Assembly (NCBI RefSeq): GCF_009905545.1
Contig: NZ_JAAALB010000030.1
Span: forward strand, 1-64,000
Direction of reading: 5' to 3'
From: Cellulophaga sp. BC115SP
GTDB taxonomy: Bacteria; Bacteroidota; Bacteroidia; Cytophagales; Spirosomataceae
DNA length: 64,000 bases
Part shown: positions 8,266-18,500 of the stretch, in pieces
Position numbering within the stretch: position 1 is the first letter of the stretch
Layout of the letters: each line of letters begins with the position of its first letter
Translations under genes and position numbers: made by a program
The notes under the pieces: model-generated
Told to the model about the DNA's origin: nothing
Seen by the model: the letters and a program-made list of their open reading frames with translations, nothing else
Database searches by the model: none

Positions 8266-8350
8266 ACTTTATACCTCAATTCACACTTTGTGCCTCTGTG
8301 CCTTTGCTACTTTGTGCCTCAATTCACACTTTGTGCCTTTGTGCCTCTAT
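8250..8350. repeat. Short tandem tract of CACTTTGTGCCTTTG-like units
   Basis: The words CACTTTGTGCC, TTTGTGCCTC and CCTTTGCTACTTT recur about three times with a period of roughly 45 bp (starts near 8250, 8285 and 8327). They lie between the LOG gene and the aroB stop at 8368. Open frames across the tract are chance products of the repeat. Confidence 0.7.
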
Positions 8351-8367
8351 CACTGTTCACTCATATA

Positions 8368-9405
8368 CTAATTCACATCACCTCTATAATACGCCAAAGC
8401 GTCTTTCATTTCTTTGGCATTGATGGCAATATCAAAACCGCATTTTCCGATACCTTCCAATAAAGAGAATCTTACTTCTTTTCCTTTATTTTTCTTGTCT
8501 TGCGCCGTAAGTGCGATGATTTCTTCTACATCCTCTGCTTGGATGGTTGCGATACCATAAACAGAGAAAATAAATTCTTCTATTTCAGCTAATTCTTTTT
8601 GGGTAATCAATCCTTTTCTGAAACCTACAAACGCCTCACAAATCATCCCTGCTGCAATAGCTTCTCCGTGGAGTAAATGTAATTTTGGTTTACCCAAATA
8701 GAATGTTTCAATAGCGTGTCCAAGTGTGTGTCCAAAATTGAGTATTTTACGTAAACCCTTTTCTGTAGGATCCTGTGCCACAACTGCTTTTTTGATTTCG
8801 ACAGAGTGACTAATCAAGTCAGCAAAATCTTGTGCTTCGAAGTCTTTACGTTTGATAATATCCCATTTGGCTTTGTCTGCAATCAAACAATGCTTCACGA
8901 TTTCAGCAAAACCAGAACGCAATTCATTAAATGGTAAGGTTTTAGTGAAAATTGGATCTATCAAAACGGTATTGGGAATACGAAATACGCCAATATGATT
9001 TTTGAATCCATGAAAATCGATACCCAACTTCCCTCCTACACTAGCGTCTACCTGAGCCAACAAGGTTGTCGGAATTTGGATAAAATCAATTCCTCTTTTG
9101 TAGGTCGACGCACAAAAACCACCCATATCACCAATCACACCACCGCCGATATTCACAACCAAGCTGTGTCTATCCAATTCAGCATCTGTCATATCTTGCC
9201 AAATTTTTTCGCAAGTAGCTAAGGTTTTTTCTTGTTCCCCCGACTTGATTTGAGTGAGTGTATGCTTGGGTAAAAAAGGTTTTACGAGCGAATAGCAATG
9301 GCGTTTTGTATTTTCATCTACAATCACGTGTACCTTAGAGTACTTTGAATCAGATAAAAATTGAGGTAAACTTTCTGCGATAGGAGCAATTACAACTGAC
9401 GACAT
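8368..9405 (-). CDS. aroB: 3-dehydroquinate synthase
   Basis: AroB converts DAHP to 3-dehydroquinate in the shikimate pathway, using NAD and a divalent metal. The 345-residue protein has GGGVIGDMGGF (NAD-binding), the long conserved stretch ending in DASVGGKLGID, NFGHTLGHAIE and HGEAIAAG; the last two hold the metal-binding histidines. The start at 9405 gives MSSVVIA, matching the family. An in-frame ATG 33 codons upstream would add a non-conserved tail. It converges with the LOG gene across the tandem tract at 8250-8350. Confidence 0.95.
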   Translation of the reverse strand: MSSVVIAPIAESLPQFLSDSKYSKVHVIVDENTKRHCYSLVKPFLPKHTLTQIKSGEQEKTLATCEKIWQDMTDAELDRHSLVVNIGGGVIGDMGGFCASTYKRGIDFIQIPTTLLAQVDASVGGKLGIDFHGFKNHIGVFRIPNTVLIDPIFTKTLPFNELRSGFAEIVKHCLIADKAKWDIIKRKDFEAQDFADLISHSVEIKKAVVAQDPTEKGLRKILNFGHTLGHAIETFYLGKPKLHLLHGEAIAAGMICEAFVGFRKGLITQKELAEIEEFIFSVYGIATIQAEDVEEIIALTAQDKKNKGKEVRFSLLEGIGKCGFDIAINAKEMKDALAYYRGDVN

Positions 9406-9534
9406 TTTTGATTTTTGATTAACGTGAAATCGAATTTGAAACAATGAATAGTTGAAAGTGATATTTTTCAACCTACCCTCAAATTCAGATATTTTCTTCG
9501 TCAAAGTTACCCATTTTCCCCGAAAACCTCATCC

Positions 9535-10278
9535 TTATAAAACAAGTTTCACCTGAGACAAATAAGGTTGAATCGTATCATGCAAAGGCGAAAGCTCTGT
9601 AATCAAACAATCTATGTCGGCTGTCGGTGTTACTTTATAACGAAGCGCAGTGTTAAGTTTTTCCGAAATAGTGGGGATAATCATCTGTTTCGATGCTTTT
9701 ATCATGGCCTTTTTGACCTGCACAATTTCATAATCCGAATCGGTGATACCATCCAAGTCCATGCCATTGATACCCAAAATACAAATATCTGCTTTGATTT
9801 CGCTGATTTTCTGAACCACCTCTGCCCCAATAGTTACTTTTGATGCATTGGAAAGCTGACCACCCAATAAAATCACATCGGCTTTAGGATGCTCGGCTAG
9901 TTCGAGGGCAATAAGTGGACTGATTGTAAAAAAAGTTACCTGTAAAGATTCTGGTAAACGCTTGGCAATTTCACGCATGGTAGTGCCTCCACTTGTAAGA
10001 ATTACCATACCATCTTTAAATAGCTTTAAAGTTTTCATAGCAATTACCTCTTTCTTCTCATACGCATAAGTATCAGTCTGTACGGCGGCCATCTGATATG
10101 ATTTTGACAAAGCTCCACCATGTACCTTCACAACACGTCCTTCTAAGGCTAACTCATTGAGATCACGCCGAATAGTATCTTCAGACACATCCAAAGCCAT
10201 ACTCAAATCTGAAGATAAGACTTTGTTGTGCAGGTTAATTTCCTTGATGATAAAGGCCTGTCTTTCTTTTTTTAACAT
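9535..10278 (-). CDS. DeoR/GlpR family transcriptional regulator
   Basis: The 247-residue protein has an N-terminal DeoR helix-turn-helix (residues about 1-60). This includes the family signature around VSEDTIRRDLNELALEGRVVKVHGGA. A DeoRC sugar-phosphate sensor domain follows (LTSGGTTMREIAKRLP, ILLGGQL, GINGMDLDGITDSDYE). Members are usually repressors released by a phosphorylated sugar. The start at 10278 gives MLKKERQ; an ATG 7 codons upstream is possible. It is divergent from the first SusC gene, and two copies of a GCAGGT-TTTGCC word lie in the shared 258-bp region, so it probably controls one or both SusCD pairs. The effector is unknown. Confidence 0.9.
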   Translation of the reverse strand: MLKKERQAFIIKEINLHNKVLSSDLSMALDVSEDTIRRDLNELALEGRVVKVHGGALSKSYQMAAVQTDTYAYEKKEVIAMKTLKLFKDGMVILTSGGTTMREIAKRLPESLQVTFFTISPLIALELAEHPKADVILLGGQLSNASKVTIGAEVVQKISEIKADICILGINGMDLDGITDSDYEIVQVKKAMIKASKQMIIPTISEKLNTALRYKVTPTADIDCLITELSPLHDTIQPYLSQVKLVL

Positions 10279-10306
10279 ACTATTGCGATTAGTAAGCATT
10301 AACCTT

Positions 10307-10325
10307 GCAGGTTTTTGCCGTTTTA
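10307..10325. promoter_or_regulatory. Candidate DeoR operator, site 1
   Basis: GCAGGTTTTTGCCGTTTTA lies 29 bp before the DeoR-family start. It matches site 2 at 10445-10464, allowing one inserted base. A site here would suit autoregulation. Confidence 0.35.
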
Positions 10326-10444
10326 TTTGAGTATTAATGATTAATAATTAGGGAATTATACTTAGTTTTTGTAATATATTTATATAAATTTAAACAAATC
10401 TGAATAAAATCAATATTTTTGTCAATATTTCCTTGCTTAAAAAT

Positions 10445-10464
10445 GCAGGTATTTGCCTGTTTTA
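10445..10464. promoter_or_regulatory. Candidate DeoR operator, site 2
   Basis: GCAGGTATTTGCCTGTTTTA repeats site 1 in the same orientation 138 bp away. It contains a short dyad (CAGG / CCTG). It lies 73 bp before the SusC start, where a repressor could block transcription. A TATTTTTG -7-like element lies just upstream at 10414-10421. Confidence 0.35.
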
Positions 10465-10536
10465 ATATTATATTCATGAAAATTTTAGCATAAAAGCGCA
10501 AAAATCATTCATCCAATTTTAACCATGTATTGACTT

Positions 10537-13500
10537 ATGAAAAAAACTTTACAGAGACCTTTTATGGTTTTGGTTGCACTGATGCTGATGTCCATTTCGG
10601 CTCTTGCTCAAACCTATACCATCAAAGGAAAAATCACTTCTCAATCGACAAATGAGGCACTTGCGGGTACTTCGGTAATCATCAAAGGTACAACTTTGGG
10701 TACGGTTGCCGATGCTAAAGGTGAATACACCTTGCGTGCAAACCTCAAAGAAGGCAGCTATGAATTGATATTCCGTTCTATTGGATATAAAAATGCGACA
10801 AAAAATATCACGTTAGGGAATTCAAATACCCTCAACCTAGACCTTACCCTAAGCGATGACGATGCTTTTGCCTTGGACGAAGTTGTATTTACAGGTTCTA
10901 CGTTATCGTCTAACAAACGTGAGCTTGGTAATACTATCAACTCGGTAAAAGCAGACGCACTCCAAAAGACAGGGACAACCAATTTGTTCTCGGCGTTGCA
11001 AGGAAAAATTCCGGGGGCGCAAATTACACAAAACTCAGGAGATCCTTCAGGTGGTATTAGTATTCGTTTGAGAGGTACTAAGTCTTTGAGAGGTAGCTCC
11101 GATCCACTTTATGTAATCGATGGGGTTGTTGTAAGTAATGCTTCGTCGAACGTATCTCAAATCGCTGTAGACGCTCAAGCGGGTGTTGCTAACCTTGGTA
11201 CCAACCGTATGGCGGATATTAACCCTCAGGATATTGAAACTATCAACGTATTGAATGGTGCAGCAGCGGCAGCAGTGTACGGTTCACGTGCAAGCAACGG
11301 GGTGGTAATTATTACGACCAAACGAGGTAAGTCAGGAACACCAAAGGTGACCTTCTCAACAAGCATGAGTGTAAATCAATTGCGAAAAAAAGTATTTGTG
11401 AGCACATACGGGAAACAGTTTGGCTTTGCTGGTTTACGTTTACATACTATCGGAGGAGTCTCGGCAGCTCAAATTGCGGCAAATCCTGGCGTAACTACAA
11501 CCAATATCTTGAGAGATGGAACCAGTACTCCTTTAGCCACAAATTTGGTAGATGTTACTCGTTATGACTATCAAGACCAAATTTTCAGAACTGGCGTAGG
11601 CACCGACAATTATCTATCTATTACGGGTGGTAATGAAAAAACACAGTATTTGGCGTCGGTTTCGTATATGAAAAATCAAGGCATTATTAAAGGTGCTGAT
11701 TTTCAGCGTTACGGACTTAAAGTACGAGTTGACCAGCACTTGAATAACTGGGCTAAAGTTTCAGCAGGTTTGAATTATATCAACACCTTCTCAAATGAAA
11801 AGCCAAATGGAAACGTGTTTTATAGCCCTATCAACTCTGTAAACATCACCAACAATATTTATGATATTACCAAACGTGATGCAGCAGGAAACCTCTTGGC
11901 TGTAGAACCTACTCGTGTAAACCCATTATCTACCATTGAGGATATGGATTTTTCACAGGCTACCAACCGTACTATTGCGGACTTACAATTGAACTTGACG
12001 CCAGCCAAAGGGCTTACGATTGACTGGGTAATGGGTATTGACGCTTTTTCTCAATTAGGAAAAAATACCATCAAACCATATCCTTACGCTACTGAAGCAG
12101 GCTTGCCACTAGAGCGCTACCCAATGGGTTTTGCTGCAACAGCTAGTAGTAATACGTTTTTGTTCAATACTGACGTAAATATTGGTTATGACAAAAATCT
12201 TTCGGATGATGTAAAGATGACGTTAACGGCTGGTTTTAACCACCAATATACGCAAACAGATATAAGTACAACTACTGGTCAGAACTTGGCTCCATTTATC
12301 GAAACTGTTAGTGGAGCCGCTTCGACCACGGTAACTGCAACCTACGGACTCGACAGATATGCAGTAACTGGACAGTTTTTTCAAGCTACTTTTGGGTACA
12401 AAAATCGCGCGTTCTTGACAGGAGCTATTCGTCGTGATGGTTCGACTATTTTCTCACCAGACCAAACAAACCAATTATATCCAAAAATCAGTGGTTCGTA
12501 TGTATTGGTTGAAGGAAAAGACGGTTGGTTAAATGGTGCCAAATTACGTGCCTCATTTGGTGATGCGGGTGGTTTGACAGCTTTGGGTACTTATGACCGT
12601 TTTTGGCAATTTTCTCCTGCTGCCTATTTGGGTAAAAGTACCATTTTGCCAGGTCGTCAGTTAGCCAACCCATCGGTAAAACCTGAACGTATGCGTGAGT
12701 TAGAATTTGGGGGAGATTTTTCTTTAGTAAAAAACAAAGTATCTCTAGGTTTGACTTATTACTCACAAAATATCACCGACTTGGTGGTAAACCGTGTACT
12801 AGCCGCTTCGTCGGGTGGAACGAGTATTGTAAACAACGTGGGTGAAATGCAAAACAAAGGTTTTGAAGTTTCATTGGGTGCCAATGTTATCAAAACCAAA
12901 GATTTCTCATGGGATGCTAATGTGGTATTTAGTAGCAACCGCAACAAAATCACCAAACTTCCTGGTGGCAACGTCGCTATTACCAACGCAGCGGGCGCTC
13001 CTATCTTCTTGATTGAAGGTCAACCAGCATCGGTATTCTATGGCAACCCTTATGCACGCAATGCAGACGGCTCGTTATTACTTACCCCACAAGGTTTTCC
13101 ACAACGTGAACGTGGTACACAAACGGGCATTTTGAGTTATACCCCACAAAGAGATGCCTCAGGACAACCAACAGGTGCATTTATTACTTCTGTTATCGGT
13201 AATCCAAATCCAGACTGGACAGGCTCATTTAGCTCTAATTTTCAGTATAAAAAATTATCTCTTCGTTTCCTATTGGATGCTATTCAAGGCGTACAAGTAT
13301 TCAACGCTGACAAGCGTACTCGTAACAACGTAGGTATTGGCGACTTAGCCGAAGCCGAACTTCGTGGCACGGCTCCTCGTGGTACTGTTTTCGCCCTTGT
13401 TCCAATTGAAGAATATCGTGTAGATAATGGTTCATTTGTCAAGCTTCGAGAAGTATCATTAGGATATTCTTTTGTAAAAGCCTTAGCTGGTAAATACGAC

Positions 13501-13665
13501 TTAAATGTATCATTAGTGGGTCGTAACTTAGTTTCGTGGGATAACTACAACGGTTTTGACCCAGAAACAAACGCAGGTGGTAACAGTAGCTTATTGAGAG
13601 GTGTAGACTTTGGTAATATTCCAATTCCTCGTACTTATCAGTTGACTATTTCTGCAAACTTCTAA
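10537..13665 (+). CDS. SusC/RagA family TonB-linked outer membrane receptor (pair 1)
   Basis: The 1042-residue outer-membrane barrel imports oligomers together with its SusD lipoprotein, using TonB energy. It has a signal peptide ending ALAQ, a CarboxypepD-regulatory-like domain (about 26-110; TIKGKITSQSTNEALAGTSV), and a plug with LDEVVFTG, the SDPLYVIDGVVV motif and AAAVYGSRASNGVVIITTK. The 22-strand-type barrel ends RTYQLTISANF. It lacks the STN domain, so it is a transport-only receptor. It is followed after 75 nt by its SusD partner. With the divergent DeoR-type regulator nearby, a sugar-derived ligand is plausible, but no degradative enzyme adjoins to name it. Confidence 0.93.
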   Translation: MKKTLQRPFMVLVALMLMSISALAQTYTIKGKITSQSTNEALAGTSVIIKGTTLGTVADAKGEYTLRANLKEGSYELIFRSIGYKNATKNITLGNSNTLNLDLTLSDDDAFALDEVVFTGSTLSSNKRELGNTINSVKADALQKTGTTNLFSALQGKIPGAQITQNSGDPSGGISIRLRGTKSLRGSSDPLYVIDGVVVSNASSNVSQIAVDAQAGVANLGTNRMADINPQDIETINVLNGAAAAAVYGSRASNGVVIITTKRGKSGTPKVTFSTSMSVNQLRKKVFVSTYGKQFGFAGLRLHTIGGVSAAQIAANPGVTTTNILRDGTSTPLATNLVDVTRYDYQDQIFRTGVGTDNYLSITGGNEKTQYLASVSYMKNQGIIKGADFQRYGLKVRVDQHLNNWAKVSAGLNYINTFSNEKPNGNVFYSPINSVNITNNIYDITKRDAAGNLLAVEPTRVNPLSTIEDMDFSQATNRTIADLQLNLTPAKGLTIDWVMGIDAFSQLGKNTIKPYPYATEAGLPLERYPMGFAATASSNTFLFNTDVNIGYDKNLSDDVKMTLTAGFNHQYTQTDISTTTGQNLAPFIETVSGAASTTVTATYGLDRYAVTGQFFQATFGYKNRAFLTGAIRRDGSTIFSPDQTNQLYPKISGSYVLVEGKDGWLNGAKLRASFGDAGGLTALGTYDRFWQFSPAAYLGKSTILPGRQLANPSVKPERMRELEFGGDFSLVKNKVSLGLTYYSQNITDLVVNRVLAASSGGTSIVNNVGEMQNKGFEVSLGANVIKTKDFSWDANVVFSSNRNKITKLPGGNVAITNAAGAPIFLIEGQPASVFYGNPYARNADGSLLLTPQGFPQRERGTQTGILSYTPQRDASGQPTGAFITSVIGNPNPDWTGSFSSNFQYKKLSLRFLLDAIQGVQVFNADKRTRNNVGIGDLAEAELRGTAPRGTVFALVPIEEYRVDNGSFVKLREVSLGYSFVKALAGKYDLNVSLVGRNLVSWDNYNGFDPETNAGGNSSLLRGVDFGNIPIPRTYQLTISANF

Positions 13666-13740
13666 TAACAGGACTAGCAGAATTCACTTTCAATTGTACA
13701 AAAGAAAATTTTAGTTAGAGCATTAACAACCTTTATAGGT

Positions 13741-15048
13741 ATGAAAAAATATTTCAATAAACTATCAATTTTGGGATTAGCACTGACCTTAGGACTTACG
13801 GGTTGTCAGAGCGAATATCTCAACCCAAGTTCGGCCAGTGAAACACAAGTAGTAAACGACCCAAATGGCTTAATTGCCTTGTGTAATGGTTTACAATATC
13901 GTTTTACGGTGTCTCGTACTAGTCCAGTTTACGCTTCAGTTACGGCGGCAGGTTTGACGACAAAGTCTCTTACGGTACTCAACGCTGGTAATGCCGATGA
14001 AGATTTCTTACAAAAAGGCGGTGCCAATGTTACTGAAACCAACGGCGTTGTCAAAAACCTTTGGGAGCAATCCAATCTAGTAAAAGCTAACGCTGATTTG
14101 ATTTTGAACAATGTATCAAAAGTAAATGACCCTGCTTTGAAAGCCTATATCTCGGCACACGCTTCAATTTTCAAGGCTATTTCTTTAGGTACATTAGCGC
14201 AGTTCTTTGAAAAAGCACCAGTGAAAGTTTCTGAAAATGCAGCATTTAATACTCGTCAAGAGGTTTTACAAGAAGCTGTAACACTCTTAGAATCAGCAGC
14301 GAGCGCTGTGGCTACAACTACCGCTCCTACGACCTTTACTAACAGAATTGTTGGAGGAATCGACTATGTAAATACAGCTTATGCCTTGGCTTCAAGATAT
14401 TATTTAATGTTGGGAAACAATGATAAAGCCATTGAACTTGCAAATAAAGTAGACCTTACCAAAAAGTCAGAATATAAGTTTGATGACCAAAGTCGTAACC
14501 CTATTTTCGAAACAGCATTGAGTAATATCAACGTGTATCAGCCATTGGATTTGAATATGGGTTTGCCTGCCAATTTGGCACCTAACACAGCCGACAAACG
14601 CATTGATTTTTACTTCAGTTCACGCACTCCAGTACAAGGAGTATATCGTGGAAAAGGATTTTTTACAGCCAATACTATCTCGATTCCAGTGTATTTACCA
14701 GGTGAAATAAGCTTGATTAAGGCGGAAGCTTATGCAAGAAAAAATGACTTGACCAATGCTGTAGTTGAATTGAACAAAGTATTGACCAAAACTACCGATG
14801 CTTGGGGACTTGGGGCTGGCTTAACGGCGTATTCGGGTGCCAATACACAAGATGCGGTATTGACCGAAATTTACAGAAATCGTCGTATCGAATTATATAT
14901 GTCTGGTTTGGATCTAGAAGATTCAAGAAGATTTGCACGTCCAGGATTTGACAAAGGTACGAGTGCTGAGCGCTCTCGCAATTATTACCCTTATCCAAAT
15001 ACCGAACGTTTGAACAACCCTTCAACACCGAGTAATCCTGACAATTAA
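13741..15048 (+). CDS. SusD/RagB-type nutrient-binding outer membrane lipoprotein (pair 1)
   Basis: The 435-residue protein starts with a lipoprotein signal (LGLTGCQSEYLNPSS) and is probably surface-exposed on top of the SusC barrel. Helical repeat-like segments (YALASRYYLMLGNNDKAIELANKV) and the late stretch LPGEISLIKAEAYARKNDL...VLTEIYRNRRIELYMSG are typical of SusD proteins. It is shorter than the usual 500-600 residues, suggesting a reduced ligand-binding part. A stem-loop follows the stop (15083-15126), so the first pair may form its own transcript. Confidence 0.88.
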   Translation: MKKYFNKLSILGLALTLGLTGCQSEYLNPSSASETQVVNDPNGLIALCNGLQYRFTVSRTSPVYASVTAAGLTTKSLTVLNAGNADEDFLQKGGANVTETNGVVKNLWEQSNLVKANADLILNNVSKVNDPALKAYISAHASIFKAISLGTLAQFFEKAPVKVSENAAFNTRQEVLQEAVTLLESAASAVATTTAPTTFTNRIVGGIDYVNTAYALASRYYLMLGNNDKAIELANKVDLTKKSEYKFDDQSRNPIFETALSNINVYQPLDLNMGLPANLAPNTADKRIDFYFSSRTPVQGVYRGKGFFTANTISIPVYLPGEISLIKAEAYARKNDLTNAVVELNKVLTKTTDAWGLGAGLTAYSGANTQDAVLTEIYRNRRIELYMSGLDLEDSRRFARPGFDKGTSAERSRNYYPYPNTERLNNPSTPSNPDN

Positions 15049-15082
15049 ACCATTTTACCTTTAATCAACACAACTAAATAAC

Positions 15083-15126
15083 AAAACAGAAAGGGGTAAG
15101 CCTCCGCTTGCCCTTTTCACTGTTTT
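15083..15126 (+). terminator. Stem-loop after SusD pair 1
   Basis: AAAGGGGTAAGC pairs with GCTTGCCCTTTT (two wobble pairs, CTCC-type loop), extended by AAACAG / CTGTTT below a small bulge. The T run is short. The remaining stretch, 15127-15556, is AT-rich and shows no gene; it should hold the promoter of the second SusC. Confidence 0.6.
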
Positions 15127-15556
15127 GAATGAAAAAGACCTGAGATCTATTGCATTGAATTACGAATGTTAAGTTTGAGTGAATATTATAATTTTTATTT
15201 TTTTATAAACAAATCATTCTAAACACTATCAGTACCAACATTCAGTGTACTCAAACCTATGGATGTATTCATTTTAAGTAAAAGAATTGTTAGTTTTATT
15301 TTAGTCTCATCCTAAGCACTTAATCAACTGACTTTAAGCACTTTCAGATAGACAACATACAATTGAATAACATTTTACTTACCTCTATTTAACTGATTAT
15401 ACACCACCTTCGGTTTGTCTTTTCTATTCTTGTTTCATTTCTCTAGTTGGTAGTTTCTAGTAGCATTCTCAGCGCACTAGAAAAGTACTGTCATTCCGTT
15501 TTTTCACATAAACCATACACAATGTCTTTTCAAATCAACAACAACCAATTTTATTT

Positions 15557-18500
15557 ATGAAACAAATATTACTCAACAAACTCACATGGCTTCTCATGTG
15601 CATTGTGGTAGGAACAGTGCAATTGAGTTATGGCCAAGACAGACAGGTAACAGGAAAAGTTACAAATGCCGAAGACAACGCAAGTTTAGCAGGTGTAAGT
15701 ATTAGTATCAAAGGTACTTCTAAGGGAGCAACCACCAGCGAAGACGGTACGTTTAAGATTTCGGTAACTGACAACACTATCTTGGTTTTTAGTTTTTTAG
15801 GTTTTGAAAAACAAGAAATTAAGGTAGGAAAACAATCAAAAATCGATGTATCCTTAAAATCGATGACCTCTGCACTTGACGAGGTAGTGGTAACAGCCTT
15901 AGGAATTAAGCAAGAAAAAAGAGCCTTAGGTTACTCGGTACAAGATGTAAAAGGTGAGGAAATTTCGAACACAGGTCGCAGCAACTTCCTGATGGCAATG
16001 CAAGGTCGTGTGGCTGGTCTTACGATGACGCCAACAACAGGTTTACCAGGTGCATCGGCACAAGTACAACTTCGTGGTGCTACGTCTATTGGTGGTAGCA
16101 ACTCCCCTTTGTACGTAATTGATGGTTTACCCGTAAGTAACAATACGTTCTCTCAAGGTGGCTTGGTATCTGACGGTCCAAACCGTGCCAATGACTACAT
16201 GAACCGTATTGCAGATATTAACCCCAATGATATTGAAAGCATTACTGTTCTGAAGGGTCTTGAAGCAGCAGCGCTTTATGGTTCAGAAGGTTCGTCGGGG
16301 GTAATTATGATTACCACTAAAAAAGGTTCAAAAGGAGCAACAAGAGTAAATTACAGCAACTCTTTTGACTTTTCGAATATATATCGTTTTGTCGAAACTC
16401 AGAAAGTATATGGTAGAGGTTCGTATGGTGTAATTGACCCAACCGCAACAGCCTATCGTGGGCCAAAATACGCAGAAGGTACTAATACACAACTCTATGA
16501 TAACGTAGGAAACTTCTTTCAAACAGGAACTACGCAACGTCATAACTTGAGTGTTGAAGGTGGACAAAAAATCACTTATCGTTTCTCTGCTGCCTATACT
16601 GACCAGTCGGGTGTTGTACCTACTACGGGTATGAAACAGTTTCAAACCAAATTGACAGGTAGTGCCGAAATTGCTAAAGGTGTAACAGTAACAAACTCAT
16701 TTGCCCTAACCAATTCGGATATTACCAAAGCCTACAGAGGTGCAAACGGTATGTATTTAAGTGCTCTGGGCTGGCCTGCCAACGACGATATGCGTAATTA
16801 CCTGAACATAGACGGTACAAGACGCCGTTTGGTTCCAGCTGACAACTCTGAATTAGATAATCCTTACTTTAGCTTATATAAAAACCAAAACAAGGAGCGA
16901 ACCCTTCGTATGATCGAAAATATTGCTCTTTCGGCTGACATCAAGCCTTGGTTAAATGTAACTGGTCGCTTCGGTGTGGATACCTATACTACTTTCCTTA
17001 ATTTATTGATTCATCCAGAATCGGGAAGTGGTTCGAGTGCAGTAGCTGCTGCCAACGGTATTGCAGCAAAAGGTTATATCGACAATGCGATAGATGTAGG
17101 TAGAATCTTTAACGGAAACTTTATTGCTACGGCTAAAAAGAAAATTGGTGACATCGACGGGTCTATTCTCGTGGGTACATCTTTCCAAGATGATAAATCT
17201 GAAGTAAATGCGTCGTATGGTGAAAAACTCTATTTGCCAGAATTTAACAGTATCAATAATACCGACGTAACAACGCAAAGAGGAAAAGTAACGATTCAGC
17301 AGAAACGTTTACAAAGTGTTTTTGCTAGCTTAGATTTGAACTACAAAGACATTCTTTACTTAAAAGCAACTGGCAGAAATGACTGGTCATCAGCTTTGTA
17401 TGGTGCTACCAGATATGACTATTTCTATCCTTCTGTAAGTGCTAGTTTTGTCTTTACAGAATTGCCTGCTTTCAAAGATCTAGGATTCCTTTCGTTTGGT
17501 AAACTTCGTGCGTCTTATGCCCAAACAGGTAAAGACCCAGCTACGCCATACAAAATCAAGTCGACGCTTACACCACAAACTACAACAGATGGTGGTTTTG
17601 CTTATGGTTTCTACGGCGGTAACCCTAACTTAAAACCAGAAAGAGGTGTTGGTATGGAAGTAGGTGCTGAATTACGTTTCTTCAAAGGTCGTCTGAATGT
17701 AGATGCAGCCTTCTATTCGAACGAACGTTCTGACCAAATCGTAACACAACGTTTGAGTTATGCCACAGGTTTTATCTTCGCTTTGTTGAACGGTGGTACA
17801 TTCTCCAACAAGGGTGTTGAAGTACAACTATCAGGTTCTCCTGTAAAAACGTCTAACTTCTCTTGGGATGTCAATGTCAACTTCTCGAAGTTTACGACAG
17901 ATGTAAAAAATCTTCCAGCTGACGTAGCGGAATATTACAATTCGGATACATGGTTATACAACAATGCTCGTGCGAGTGCTTTTGTTGGAGATTTGTCGAA
18001 ATACTTCCCTACTGTAGATAATCTAAGCTATTATCAGCAATGGGCTGGTTCGGCAACGGCAATTGGCGGATATAGCTATTTGCGTAATAAGAGAGGTGAT
18101 ATTTTGATTAACCCAGCTACGGGTTTACCTATCAAAAATACCAACTTCTTACCAATTGGTGACCGTAATCCAGACTTCTCTATTGGTTTAAGAAACTCAT
18201 TTACTTATAAGTCTATCAATCTTTCATTCTTGTTGGATATTCGTAAAGGTGGAGATGTGTTTAACGGTAATGCCATGTGGTTGTACGAGCGTGGTTTGAG
18301 TACCAAAACACTTGACCGCAACACGCCAATTATCTACAAAGGTGTATTAAGAGATGGCTACGAAAATACAGATAACCCAACGCCAAACACGGTTCAAATT
18401 ACACCAAGTACCAGTACCAACCAAGCCTTCTATAGTTCATTGGCTGAATCAGATTTTGTTGAACACAGTATCAACTGGCTTCGTATGCGTGATGTAAGCT

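Noticed and set aside
8215-8463. Plus-strand frames rich in Cys, Leu and Phe
   Set aside because: Two overlapping frames arise from the CACTTTGTGCC tandem tract; neither has a plausible start context or family match.
13665-13741. Frameshift or truncation in the short SusD of pair 1
   Set aside because: The frame is intact from lipoprotein signal to C-terminus and conserved SusD stretches are in order, so it is short rather than broken.
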